Of a stretch of DNA of 64,000 nucleotides, positions 31,990 through 40,219 are shown one piece after another. The translations under genes and the position numbers were made by a program. The notes beneath the pieces were generated by a model. That model was not told the origin of the DNA. It did no database searches and saw only the letters and a list, made by a program, of their open reading frames with translations. The DNA is from DATHZQ01 sp963823505 (GTDB lineage: Bacteria; Actinomycetota; Acidimicrobiia; Spongiisociales; UBA5794): positions 248,001 to 312,000 of the forward strand of contig CAWGLY010000005.1 in the NCBI GenBank assembly GCA_963823505.1, in the 5' to 3' direction. Each line of letters begins with the position of its first letter. Position 1 is the stretch's first letter.

Positions 31990-32953
31990 ACGCGGCGGCG
32001 CAGCTACCTTCGGCGATGTCACCGGCGAGTACTTCGCGTTGCGGAACGAGGCGGCGTGGACCGTGCCGTGGCACGACCTCGTGTGGGTGCGCGGCCCTGA
32101 TACCGTCCGGTTTCTCGACGGGCTCGTCAGCCAGGCCGTCGAGCCGATGACTCCCGGCTCGGTGGCGCGGTCGCTCTTGCTGGCGCCCCAAGGCAAGCTG
32201 CGTGCTCCTCATGTCCTGCTGCGCGGCGACGACGAGGTCGGTCTGCTGTGTGACGCCGGCTCAGGCGCCACCGTCGTGGCCGATCTGCGCCGTTTCAAGA
32301 TCCGGGTGGACGTGTCGATCGAACCTGAGCAACGGCCTGTGGTGGACGTCGTCGGTCCTGCAGCCTCAGCAGCTGTCGCCGAGATCACGGCGACGGGACC
32401 CGTTGCCGCCGGCTGGACGGAAAGCGGCGTCGCCGTTGTCGCCGCGCTGCCGTTCGGATCGGGGCTGCCGCGGCTCGTGGTGGCAGGTCTGGATGGTGAC
32501 GGGTTCGAAGCGGCCGGCCTGCGCAGAGCCGGCCGTCAGGCGATGGATGCGGTTCGTATCGAGGCGGGAGAGCCGTTGATGGGTGTCGACATCGACGAAG
32601 CGACCATCCCCCAGGAGGCGGGCCTGGTGGACGGTGCAGTCGACTTCGACAAAGGGTGCTACCTCGGCCAGGAGCTCGTGGCCAGGATTGATTCCCGCGG
32701 GCACGTCAACCGGCGGCTGCGAGGCATTCGGCTCACCACCAACGTCGTGCCCCCGCTCGGCGCAGAGGTGCGGTCCGGTGAGCGGGTTGTCGGCACGTTG
32801 ACGTCTGTGGCGGAGTCGCTCGAGCTGCGTGCTCCGATCGGCCTCGCCATGCTGCGGCGGGAGGTCGAAGCCGGCACCAAAGTCGACCTCCATTGGGCGG
32901 GCGGCTCGGCAGCTGCAATCGCTCACGAGCTGCCGTTCGAAGGTGCAGCCTGA
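31982..32953 (+). CDS. ygfZ: Folate-binding YgfZ/GcvT-like protein
   Basis: A 323-residue protein of the GcvT-like fold. The YgfZ signature K-G-C-Y-x-G-Q-E is DKGCYLGQELVARIDSRGHV, with the cysteine that is essential in E. coli YgfZ. The N-terminal domain has WVRGPDTVRFLDGLVSQ and LLLAPQGKLRA. YgfZ supports assembly or repair of certain iron-sulfur enzymes with tetrahydrofolate. The ATG overlaps the end of trpE, so it is translationally coupled to a tryptophan gene, an unusual setting. Confidence 0.92.
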   Translation: MSERGGAATFGDVTGEYFALRNEAAWTVPWHDLVWVRGPDTVRFLDGLVSQAVEPMTPGSVARSLLLAPQGKLRAPHVLLRGDDEVGLLCDAGSGATVVADLRRFKIRVDVSIEPEQRPVVDVVGPAASAAVAEITATGPVAAGWTESGVAVVAALPFGSGLPRLVVAGLDGDGFEAAGLRRAGRQAMDAVRIEAGEPLMGVDIDEATIPQEAGLVDGAVDFDKGCYLGQELVARIDSRGHVNRRLRGIRLTTNVVPPLGAEVRSGERVVGTLTSVAESLELRAPIGLAMLRREVEAGTKVDLHWAGGSAAAIAHELPFEGAA

Positions 32954-32987
32954 CCTGGGCGGATACCTCATGTGCCGAAAAGGCTCC

Positions 32988-32993
32988 TAATCT
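32988..32993 (+). promoter_or_regulatory. -10 element of the cytochrome c gene
   Basis: TAATCT then seven bases then ATG 33001. It would also drive trpC, trpF, trpB and trpA independently of trpE. Confidence 0.5.
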
Positions 32994-33000
32994 CCCGTGC

Positions 33001-33309
33001 ATGCCCCGCCTCCGAAGCTCCGTCGTTGTGGTTGTCGCCGCCCTGGCCTTTGCCGCATGCGGCGGCTCGACTGAAGGCCTTCTCGGCGAGCAGCTCTACG
33101 AACGGAGCTGCGCGGGGTGTCATCTCGTCGACGGTTCGGGTGCGACCGGTCCTGCAATCGGGCCGGAATCCAATTCGGTGCTCCTCACCGACGAGCAGTT
33201 GGCAGGTGTCATCCTGGTGGGCCCCGGTTCGATGCCCGCTTTCACTCGGTTCACCGACGAACAGGTGGACAGCCTCGTTGCGTACGTACGCGACCTGCAA
33301 CAGCAGTGA
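33001..33309 (+). CDS. Small cytochrome c lipoprotein
   Basis: A 102-residue exported protein. A lipoprotein signal peptide ends LAFAAC (Cys20). The heme-binding motif is CAGCH, and the distal ligand is probably the methionine in GPGSMPAF; the final helix (FTDEQVDSLVAYVRDL) is typical of class I cytochrome c. It should be a membrane-tethered electron carrier on the outer face. The open frame begins earlier, but the ATG at 33001 gives a clean signal peptide and fits the -10 box. Its stop overlaps the trpC start (TGATG). Confidence 0.9.
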   Translation: MPRLRSSVVVVVAALAFAACGGSTEGLLGEQLYERSCAGCHLVDGSGATGPAIGPESNSVLLTDEQLAGVILVGPGSMPAFTRFTDEQVDSLVAYVRDLQQQ

Positions 33310-34070
33310 TGCTCGAGCCGATCCTCGAGGCGACTCGCCAACGTATCGCTCCCCTCGACACGGCGGCACTTGCGGCGACGGCTCGGCGCGGCGCTGCGAT
33401 CCTCGACTTCGACGCGGCGCTCAGGGCACCGGGCCTCGCGGTCATCGCGGAGATCAAACGCAGCTCGCCCTCGGCGGGACCGATTGCGGTGGGTATCGAC
33501 GTGGCCGCCCAGGCGCAGGCGTACGTTGCCGGAGGAGCCGCCGCCATCTCGGTGCTCACGGAGCCGCAGTTCTTCGGGGGCTCGCTCGACGACCTGGAGG
33601 CGGTACGTGCAGTCGTGGATGTCCCGGTGCTGCGCAAGGACTTCACCCTCCACCCCTCCCAGATCTGGGAGGCACGAGCTGCCGGCGCAGACGCCGTGCT
33701 GCTGATCGTGGCCGCGTTGCCGGAAGACGAGCTCGCCCGGCTCGTGGCGACGGCAAAGGAGGCGGGTCTGGCCGCACTCATCGAGGTGCACACCATCGCC
33801 GAAGCCCGCATTGCTCGCCGGGTCGGTGGATCGATCGTTGGCGTGAACAACAGAGATCTCACGACGTTCCGTACGGACCTGGCAACGGCGGAGAGCGTCG
33901 CCGCTCACATTCACGGGCAGGCAACCCGAGTCGCCGAGAGCGGCGTGTCGAGCGCTGAAGGGGCCGCCCGCATGGCCGCCGCCGGGTACGACGCCATCCT
34001 CGTTGGCGAGGCTTTGGTGCGATCGCCCGATCCCGCATCCCTCGTGCGGAAGCTGCGAGGCGTTGAATGA
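33309..34070 (+). CDS. trpC: Indole-3-glycerol phosphate synthase
   Basis: A 253-residue TIM-barrel enzyme of tryptophan synthesis that closes CdRP to indole-glycerol phosphate. Motifs are VIAEIKRSSPSAG with the catalytic lysine, VLTEPQFFGGSLDDL, VLRKDFTLHPSQIWEARAAGADAVLLI (in pieces LRKDFT and QIWEARAAGADA), ALIEVHT, VGVNNRDLTTF and AESGVSS. It begins on the last base of the cytochrome stop and overlaps trpF by four bases. Confidence 0.96.
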   Translation: MLEPILEATRQRIAPLDTAALAATARRGAAILDFDAALRAPGLAVIAEIKRSSPSAGPIAVGIDVAAQAQAYVAGGAAAISVLTEPQFFGGSLDDLEAVRAVVDVPVLRKDFTLHPSQIWEARAAGADAVLLIVAALPEDELARLVATAKEAGLAALIEVHTIAEARIARRVGGSIVGVNNRDLTTFRTDLATAESVAAHIHGQATRVAESGVSSAEGAARMAAAGYDAILVGEALVRSPDPASLVRKLRGVE

Positions 34071-34663
34071 CCTGGGTCAAGGTGTGCGGGCTCAGCACCG
34101 TCGACGACGTGACCGCTGCGGTTCGTGCCGGCGCCGATGCGGTCGGCTTCGTCACGCATCCGGGGTCCCCGCGCTATGTGTCGCTACCCCTCATCGAGGA
34201 ACTGGCGGCAGGTGTTCCCATCACGACCGTCGTGTTGACGGTCGATCTCGGGGTCGCGGCCGCCATGACTGCGATCGAGGCGACCGGTGCCAGCGGCATT
34301 CAGCCGTACGGTGTCCACGCTCGCGCCATCGCCGAAGCCGCCGTTGCCGGCGGCTTGACGGTGCTTTACCCGGTTCGAGCCGCAGGCGGCATCGGTTCGG
34401 CGCCTGCAGGGACGATCCCCCTCGTCGACACTCCCGACATGGCGGTCTATGGGGGTACAGGGCGCACCTTCGACTGGAAGCTGCTCGACGACGTCGAAGC
34501 CGACTACGTGCTTGCCGGAGGGCTTGGGCCCGACAACGTCGCCGCTGCGGTACGGCAGATGCGGCCGTGGGGAGTCGATGCGTCCAGCGGTCTCGAGGGA
34601 GCCCCAGGCATCAAGGACGCCGGTAAGGTGGCGGCCTTCGTCCAGGAGGCCAAACAAGCGTGA
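34067..34663 (+). CDS. trpF: Phosphoribosylanthranilate isomerase
   Basis: A 198-residue TIM-barrel isomerase (PRA to CdRP). The N-terminus is WVKVCGLS with the catalytic cysteine. VGFVTHPGSPRYV replaces the commoner GFxFxxxSPRxV. The phosphate-binding end has YGGTGRTFDW, LAGGLGPDNV and GVDASSGLEGAPGIKD. It is short but complete. The start ATG overlaps the trpC stop and its stop overlaps trpB (GTGA). Confidence 0.94.
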   Translation: MTWVKVCGLSTVDDVTAAVRAGADAVGFVTHPGSPRYVSLPLIEELAAGVPITTVVLTVDLGVAAAMTAIEATGASGIQPYGVHARAIAEAAVAGGLTVLYPVRAAGGIGSAPAGTIPLVDTPDMAVYGGTGRTFDWKLLDDVEADYVLAGGLGPDNVAAAVRQMRPWGVDASSGLEGAPGIKDAGKVAAFVQEAKQA

Positions 34664-35826
34664 CGATGGCTCGTCCAGACCGGCGCGGCCGATTTGGTGA
34701 CTACGGGGGGAGGTTTGCGCCCGAGACCCTCATGCCGGCCCTCGACGAATTGGAAGTTGCGTTCGTCGAGGCATGGGCCGACCCGGCATTTCGTGCCGAG
34801 CTGGCCGAACTGCTTCGTACCTTCGTGGGCCGGCCGACACCGGTGCACCGTGCGTCGCGACTCTCTGCGAGGCTCGGGCTCAACCTGCTGCTCAAGCGCG
34901 AGGACTTGGCGCACACCGGGGCGCACAAGATCAACAACACGGTCGGTCAGGGCCTGCTGGCGAAGCGGATGGGCAAACCTCGTGTGATCGCCGAGACCGG
35001 CGCAGGCCAGCACGGCGTCGCGACCGCCACCGCCTGCTCGCTTCTTGGTCTGGATTGCGCCGTGTACATGGGTGCGAAGGACATCGAGCGCCAGGCGCTG
35101 AACGTGTACCGGATGGAACTGCTCGGCGCCGAGGTGATCTCCGTCGAGCACGGAGCGGCAACGCTGAAGGACGCCGTGTCCGAGGCGATGCGCGACTGGG
35201 TCAGCACGGTCGACTCCACCCACTACATCATCGGCTCCGTGGTTGGGCCACATCCGTTTCCCTACATGGTGCGGGAGTTCCAGAAGATCATCGGCGAAGA
35301 GCTCCAGAGCCAGCTCGATGCGGATCCCGACGTCATCGTTGCATGCGTCGGCGGCGGCTCCAATGCCATGGGGATCTTCTACCCGTACGGCGGGTCAGGG
35401 GTCGATCTCGTTGGTGTCGAAGCCGCCGGGTTGGGGATCGACACGGGCAAGCATGGTGCGTCGCTCGGAGAAGGCTCACCGGGCGTTCTCCACGGCGCCG
35501 TCACCTACCTGCTCCAGGACGATGATGGCCAGGTGCTCGAAGCCCACTCACTGTCTGCGGGTCTCGACTATCCGGGGGTTGGTCCCGAGCATGCGTACTT
35601 CAAGGATTCGGGGATCGCTCGATACGAGTCGGTCACGGACGACGAGGCAGTGGCCGCCCTGCATCTGATGTCGGAGACGGAGGGCATCATTCCAGCCCTC
35701 GAATCCGCCCACGCACTGGCGTGGATCATGCGGGAGGCGCCGTCGCTTGCCGGGAAGACCGTGGTGCTCAACCTGTCTGGCAGGGGAGACAAGGACGTCC
35801 AGCAGATCGTTGCCGCCGATGGCTGA
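34660..35826 (+). CDS. trpB: Tryptophan synthase beta subunit
   Basis: A 388-residue PLP enzyme that condenses indole with serine. The PLP lysine is in HTGAHKINN; other blocks are GDYGGRFAPETLMPAL, RPTPVHRA, AETGAGQHGVATAT, GGGSNAMGIF and the C-terminal LSGRGDKDV. The GTG at 34660 overlaps the trpF stop; the ATG two codons later (34666) is an equal alternative. Confidence 0.96.
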   Translation: MTMARPDRRGRFGDYGGRFAPETLMPALDELEVAFVEAWADPAFRAELAELLRTFVGRPTPVHRASRLSARLGLNLLLKREDLAHTGAHKINNTVGQGLLAKRMGKPRVIAETGAGQHGVATATACSLLGLDCAVYMGAKDIERQALNVYRMELLGAEVISVEHGAATLKDAVSEAMRDWVSTVDSTHYIIGSVVGPHPFPYMVREFQKIIGEELQSQLDADPDVIVACVGGGSNAMGIFYPYGGSGVDLVGVEAAGLGIDTGKHGASLGEGSPGVLHGAVTYLLQDDDGQVLEAHSLSAGLDYPGVGPEHAYFKDSGIARYESVTDDEAVAALHLMSETEGIIPALESAHALAWIMREAPSLAGKTVVLNLSGRGDKDVQQIVAADG

Positions 35827-36634
35827 CGTTGGCAGAGCGCGGATGGAGCAGGCGTTTGATGCGGCACGTGCCGAGGGCCGCACGCTGTTGATGCCGTACC
35901 TCACCGCAGGTTTGCCGAGCCCCGAAGTCTCCGCAGATCTCTTCGTGGCCATGGCCGAGGCAGGTGCCGATGCGTTCGAGGTCGGCATCCCGTACTCCGA
36001 TCCGCTCATGGACGGGCCCACCATTCACGCTGCCGGTCTGCAGGCGCTTGCCGCAGGGGCAACATTCGAGCGGAGCATCGGCATCGTCGAAGAGGTCGTG
36101 GTGCGCACGGGCAAACCGGTGTTCGTCATGACGTACGCCAATCCCGTGTTGAGCCGCGGCGCCACTGCGTATGCCTCCAGGGTGGCGGAGGCAGGCGCGG
36201 CGGGGCTGATCATCGCCGACCTCCCTGTGGACGAAGCCGAGCGGTTCGAGGCGGCATCGACCCGCGCAGGCCTCGGCATGGTGCTGTTTGCGGCGCCGAC
36301 AACGGACGATGAGCGGCTGCAGCGCGTCATCGACCACAACCCCGTGTTCATCTATGCGGTGGCACGGCTCGGCGTCACTGGTGAGCAGGCAGCGGGCGAG
36401 TCGCAGCTCGCCGAGTTGTCGCACCGGCTGCGTGCCCGCACCGATCTTCCCATCGTTGCCGGCGTCGGCATCTCAACACCGGAGATGGCGAAGGCGGCGG
36501 CGGAACACGCGGACGGGGTCATCGTCGGCTCGGCGCTGGTGCGTCGCGTCCTGGAGGCGGAAGAAGACGCAGCCGCCGCCGCCGCCTCGCTCCACGAGGC
36601 CGTGTCCGCCCTCGCGGCGGCCGTCCGCGCCTGA
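35819..36634 (+). CDS. trpA: Tryptophan synthase alpha subunit
   Basis: A 271-residue TIM-barrel enzyme that splits indole-glycerol phosphate. The catalytic glutamate is in FEVGIPYSDPLMDGPTIHAA and the aspartate in IIADLPVDEA; the phosphate end has VAGVGIS and ADGVIVGSALV. The ATG at 35819 overlaps trpB by eight bases. The tail is Ala-rich. It ends the tryptophan cluster; trpD (and trpG) are absent from the window, so they must be elsewhere. Confidence 0.95.
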   Translation: MADVGRARMEQAFDAARAEGRTLLMPYLTAGLPSPEVSADLFVAMAEAGADAFEVGIPYSDPLMDGPTIHAAGLQALAAGATFERSIGIVEEVVVRTGKPVFVMTYANPVLSRGATAYASRVAEAGAAGLIIADLPVDEAERFEAASTRAGLGMVLFAAPTTDDERLQRVIDHNPVFIYAVARLGVTGEQAAGESQLAELSHRLRARTDLPIVAGVGISTPEMAKAAAEHADGVIVGSALVRRVLEAEEDAAAAAASLHEAVSALAAAVRA

Positions 36635-36653
36635 GCAGCCATCGCACGGCAGG

Positions 36654-36740
36654 TGGTACCGGGAGGGGGACTCGAACCCCCACGTCCTTGCGGACAACGG
36701 ATTTTGAGTCCGTCGCGTCTACCGATTTCGCCATCCCGGC
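36654..36740 (-). tRNA. tRNA-Leu (anticodon CAA)
   Basis: The minus strand reads GCCGGGA ... TCCCGGT + A + CCA. The anticodon arm is ACGGA-CTCAAAA-TCCGT, giving anticodon CAA for UUG. The long variable arm (TGTCCGCAAGGACG) marks a class II tRNA, and the T arm is GGGGG-TTCGAGT-CCCCC. The mature body is 36657-36740; the CCA tail is encoded at 36656-36654. The first acceptor pair is G-U. It converges on trpA. Confidence 0.97.
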
Positions 36741-36779
36741 CGGACGCAAAATGCTAGCTGGTGTGGAGGAGTGCCATCG

Positions 36780-36785
36780 TAGACT
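36780..36785 (+). promoter_or_regulatory. -10 element of the 91-residue coiled-coil gene
   Basis: TAGACT then seven bases then ATG 36793; the open frame's earlier start would lie inside the tRNA gene on the opposite strand. Confidence 0.45.
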
Positions 36786-36792
36786 CCCCGGC

Positions 36793-37068
36793 ATGCGACG
36801 AATCGAACGGAGGCTCTTCCAGATCAACGACGAGATTGCCGCCCTCCACAAAGACGAGGCGCTGGCGCGCGAAGAGCTGATCTTCCATGAGCACCTGAAC
36901 GACGATGCACAACGGGACGCCGCAGTCAGCGGCAACCCCATCGACCGCGCCGATGCGCGCGAGACGAGGAGCGATGTCGAGCGGTTCCGCCGCCACATCG
37001 AGAAGCTGCGCACGACGCGGGAGAAGTTGGAAAGCCAGCGCGACAAGCTGATCCGCAAGCTCTCCTGA
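36793..37068 (+). CDS. Small coiled-coil protein of unknown function
   Basis: A 91-residue highly charged helical protein (RRLFQINDEIAALHKDEALA, then RFRRHIEKLRTTREKLESQ) with heptad-like spacing at both ends and a middle HEHLNDDAQRDAAVSGNP. No membrane or export signal. It precedes polA by 21 bases, but polA has its own -10. I cannot assign a function. Confidence 0.7.
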   Translation: MRRIERRLFQINDEIAALHKDEALAREELIFHEHLNDDAQRDAAVSGNPIDRADARETRSDVERFRRHIEKLRTTREKLESQRDKLIRKLS

Positions 37069-37076
37069 CCCCCGCC

Positions 37077-37082
37077 TACACT
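37077..37082 (+). promoter_or_regulatory. -10 element of polA
   Basis: TACACT then seven bases then ATG 37090. No ribosome-binding site is visible before polA, consistent with a leaderless mRNA. Confidence 0.5.
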
Positions 37083-37089
37083 CCGCGCG

Positions 37090-39744
37090 ATGCCGACGCT
37101 TGCCCTCCTGGACGGTCACAGCCTGGCCTACAGAGCCTTCTATGCCCTCCCGTCCGACCTCGCCACCACCTCGGGTCAGGTGACCAATGCGGTGTTCGGG
37201 TTCACCTCGATGCTCATCAAGCTGTTGGGCGACGAGCAACCGGACGCCATCGCGGTCGCTTGGGATGTCCGAGGTCCCACCTTCCGCAAAGAGCTGTACC
37301 CGGAGTACAAGGCGCAGCGGGAACGGCCCCCCGACCTGTTTGCAGGTCAACTCCCGCTGATGGACGAGGTGCTGCGGTCGCTGCGTATTTCCCAGATCCG
37401 GGTCCCGGGCTACGAAGCCGACGATGTGATCGCAACGCTGGCAGGCGAGGCCAAGGACGAAGGTTGGGACGTCGTCGTCGTCACCGGCGATCGGGATGCG
37501 TTCCAGCTCGTCGACGACCGGGTCAAGGTGCTCTACACCTGGCGCGGGGTGTCCGAATCGGTGGTCGCGGACGCCGAATGGATCGAGAACCGCTACGGGG
37601 TGCGTCCCGACCAATACCTCGACTACGCGTCGTTCCGCGGCGACAACTCCGACAACTTGCCCGGAGTGCCGAAAGTGGGGGAGAAGACCGCGGCGAAACT
37701 CATCGCCCAGTACAGCGACGTCGAGGGGGTGTACGCCCACCTCGACGATCAGACGCCGAAACTCAAGGAGAACTTGGAGGAGCACCGGCGCCAAGTGCTG
37801 CTGAACCGGGAGCTGATGTCGCTCGTGCGGGATGTGCCGATCGAGCGTGACGACGGCACCGCAGTGAAGCCCGACGACTTCATCATGCAGGAATGGGACC
37901 GCGACGAGGTCAGGGAAGTCTTCGACAGCCTTGCATTCCGGACCCTCTGGGAAAGGCTGGAGGAGCTGGGCGGCCACACCGCCGTGACCACCACGGGCTT
38001 GGACGTCGAGGTGAGAACGGTGCGCGATGCCGGCCGGCTGCCGGCGGGCGATGGGCCATTCGGCGTCGAGCCGGTGTGGAGCGGTGGAGAACTAGCCGGC
38101 CTCGTGCTGGCGACGACCGACGAGTCCGATGTCGCCTTTGTGCCTGCAGCCGGTCTGGGAGACATTGCCGCAGCCCTCAGCTTGCGCGGCATGGTCGGCC
38201 ACGACGCCAAACCGACGATCCGCCTGCTGCTGGAGCGGGACGTGCCGCCGCCGCCTGTTCGATTCGACACCGCCCTCGCCGCCTACGTCGTCAACCCTGC
38301 GCAGCGGACCCCGGACCTCACGGAACTCGCCTACCGGGAGCTGGGTCTCAGCGTCGACGCAGAAGGCGAAGCCGATGCGGAAGCCGCGTCGGACCAAGCC
38401 GCCTTCGACTTCGATGCGGCGGAGGACTCCCAGGAACCGGATCTCGAAGCCGCAGCGCGGCGGGCAGTCGCCGTCTCCCGGCTCGTGGCCCCGCTCCAAG
38501 AGAAGGTCGACGTCCGCGGCGGAACCCAGCTCCTCGACGAGATCGAGTTGCCGCTGGTGACCTTGCTCGCCCAGATGGAAGAGACGGGCATCGGCGTTGA
38601 TCGTGCCTTTCTGGAGGGCTTGTCGGTCGATCTCAAGGGCCGGCTCGCCACCCTCGAGGCGGAGATCCACGAAGCGGCCGGTGGCCCGTTCAATGTCAAC
38701 TCGACGCTGCAACTGCGCGAGATCCTCTTTGATCGGCTGGGTTTGCCCGTCCTCAAGAAGACCCCCAAAGGTGCGCCGTCCACAGACGCCACGGTGCTGG
38801 CCAAACTCCGCGATGCGCACCCGATGGTCGACTACTTGCTCCAGTACCGCGAGTTGGAGAAGCTGCGCTCCACCTACGTGGATGCGCTCCTCCCGCTGAT
38901 CGAAGCCGACGGCAGGGTTCGGGGCCGCTTCAACCAGATGGCCGCGGCCACGGGCAGGCTTTCGCAGGAACAGCCCAATCTCCAGAACATCCCCGTCAGG
39001 AGTGAGGAGGGGCGCACGATCCGGGCAGCCTTTGTCGCCCAGGAGGGCTCGGTGTTCCTGGTCGCCGACTACTCACAGATCGAGTTGAGGATTCTGGCGC
39101 ATCTCTCCGGTGACGCAGGGTTGGTGGAGGCCTTCGCGAATGATACGGACATCCACACTGCGACGGCTGCGAGGGTGAACGGCGTCGCAGTGACCGAGGT
39201 CACCGCCGACCAGCGGCGCCGCGCCAAGATGGTGAACTTCGGGCTGCTCTACGGCATGGAGGCCTACGGTCTGGCGCAACGGCTCGAGATCTCTCGGGAA
39301 GAGGCCCAGGCACAGATGGATGCATATTTTGCGCAGTTTCCCGACGTGCAGGAGTTCATGCAGGGAATCGTGGACGAGGCGAGGAGCAGCGGGTACACCA
39401 CCACCTTGCTGGGGCGACGCAGGTATCTCCCCGAGCTGGCGAGCCGGAGTTTCCGGGACCGCCAGGCAGGAGAGCGTATGGCGCTGAACGCTCCGATCCA
39501 GGGCTCTGCCGCCGACATCATCAAGAAGGCGATGGTCGAGCTCGATGCCGAGTTCCGGGCGGCAGGCTACGGCGCAGAGATGCTGCTCCAGATCCACGAC
39601 GAGCTCGTGATCGAGGTTCCCGAGGACGAGATCGAGGCCGTCACCGAGACCACGGTTCGCGTGATGGAAGGCATTGTCGAGCTGCGGGTACCGTTGCGAG
39701 TGGACGTGGGGGTGGGCCGCAGCCTCGCCGAGTGCAAGTCGTGA
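37090..39744 (+). CDS. polA: DNA polymerase I
   Basis: An 884-residue family A polymerase. The 5'-nuclease domain (residues 1 to about 290) has LLDGHSLAYRAFYAL, YKAQR, GYEADDVIATLA and VTGDRDAFQLV. The middle 3'-exonuclease domain (about 300-480) lacks the acidic DxE motif, so proofreading is probably lost, as in other actinobacteria. The polymerase domain has GRLSQEQPNLQNIPVR, VADYSQIELRILAHLS (motif A), RRRAKMVNFGLLYGM (motif B, Phe at the sugar-sensing position) and LLQIHDELVIEVP (motif C). It fills gaps in repair and removes primers. The rpsA gene follows. Confidence 0.96.
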   Translation: MPTLALLDGHSLAYRAFYALPSDLATTSGQVTNAVFGFTSMLIKLLGDEQPDAIAVAWDVRGPTFRKELYPEYKAQRERPPDLFAGQLPLMDEVLRSLRISQIRVPGYEADDVIATLAGEAKDEGWDVVVVTGDRDAFQLVDDRVKVLYTWRGVSESVVADAEWIENRYGVRPDQYLDYASFRGDNSDNLPGVPKVGEKTAAKLIAQYSDVEGVYAHLDDQTPKLKENLEEHRRQVLLNRELMSLVRDVPIERDDGTAVKPDDFIMQEWDRDEVREVFDSLAFRTLWERLEELGGHTAVTTTGLDVEVRTVRDAGRLPAGDGPFGVEPVWSGGELAGLVLATTDESDVAFVPAAGLGDIAAALSLRGMVGHDAKPTIRLLLERDVPPPPVRFDTALAAYVVNPAQRTPDLTELAYRELGLSVDAEGEADAEAASDQAAFDFDAAEDSQEPDLEAAARRAVAVSRLVAPLQEKVDVRGGTQLLDEIELPLVTLLAQMEETGIGVDRAFLEGLSVDLKGRLATLEAEIHEAAGGPFNVNSTLQLREILFDRLGLPVLKKTPKGAPSTDATVLAKLRDAHPMVDYLLQYRELEKLRSTYVDALLPLIEADGRVRGRFNQMAAATGRLSQEQPNLQNIPVRSEEGRTIRAAFVAQEGSVFLVADYSQIELRILAHLSGDAGLVEAFANDTDIHTATAARVNGVAVTEVTADQRRRAKMVNFGLLYGMEAYGLAQRLEISREEAQAQMDAYFAQFPDVQEFMQGIVDEARSSGYTTTLLGRRRYLPELASRSFRDRQAGERMALNAPIQGSAADIIKKAMVELDAEFRAAGYGAEMLLQIHDELVIEVPEDEIEAVTETTVRVMEGIVELRVPLRVDVGVGRSLAECKS

Positions 39745-39830
39745 GGCGGTGTCGCCGCCGGCCGGCGAACATTCCTTTCCCTAGGTCACCCACGACCTGT
39801 TACGCTTACATCGCTCTCAACGAAGGTCGA

Positions 39831-39859
39831 GCACCCGCGCTTGGGAGCAACTCATTTTT
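39831..39859 (+). terminator. Possible weak terminator or attenuator hairpin in the rpsA leader
   Basis: GCACCC (39831-39836) can pair with GGGAGC (39843-39848) with one A-A mismatch, and a run of five T follows at 39855-39859. It lies between a possible -10 (TACGCT, 39801-39806) and the rpsA start, so it could end polA read-through or attenuate rpsA. Confidence 0.3.
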
Positions 39860-39883
39860 GTTCATAGGAGTTGATGTCGTCGC

Positions 39884-40219
39884 ATGGCCATCGAGAACGA
39901 ATCGGAAGCAACCGCTTCTGATCTGACCCCGGAGGAGACCGTTTCCTCCGCAGCGGCTGAAGTCGCACCCCCCGGGGAGGCAAGTGTCCCCGAAACCCCT
40001 GACGCAGCACCCGCAGCAGACGCTGCCCAGGTTGCCGCCGAGTTGAGTGCTGCCGCCGAGGCGGTTGATGGCGAGGCCGGTATGGCTGAGCCTGCACCCG
40101 AGGTGGCAACACCCGAGCAGGAAGCAGCCGGTGTTGCTGCCGACGACAGTGGGGTGGCCGCGGAGCCCGTGATGGAGGCGGCAGATGTCGTCGCTGTGGC
40201 TGAGGCCGCTCGTGGCTGA
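39884..40219 (+). CDS. rpsA: Ribosomal protein S1, N-terminal acidic extension (frame broken from main body)
   Basis: An open frame of 111 residues starting MAIENESEATASDLTPEE. It is almost entirely Ala, Glu, Asp, Pro and Val and ends VAVAEAARG at a TGA inside the 15-bp repeat tract. The same VAEA words continue in the +1 frame, where they lead directly into the S1 domains. Acidic low-complexity N-termini are usual for actinobacterial S1. This is therefore best read as the first part of rpsA separated by a one-base shift near 40208. AGGAG lies 13 bases before the ATG. Confidence 0.7.
   Translation: MAIENESEATASDLTPEETVSSAAAEVAPPGEASVPETPDAAPAADAAQVAAELSAAAEAVDGEAGMAEPAPEVATPEQEAAGVAADDSGVAAEPVMEAADVVAVAEAARG

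Noticed and set aside
36688..36792. Upstream extension of the 91-residue coiled-coil gene
   Set aside because: It would run antisense through the tRNA-Leu gene; a -10 box supports the later ATG.
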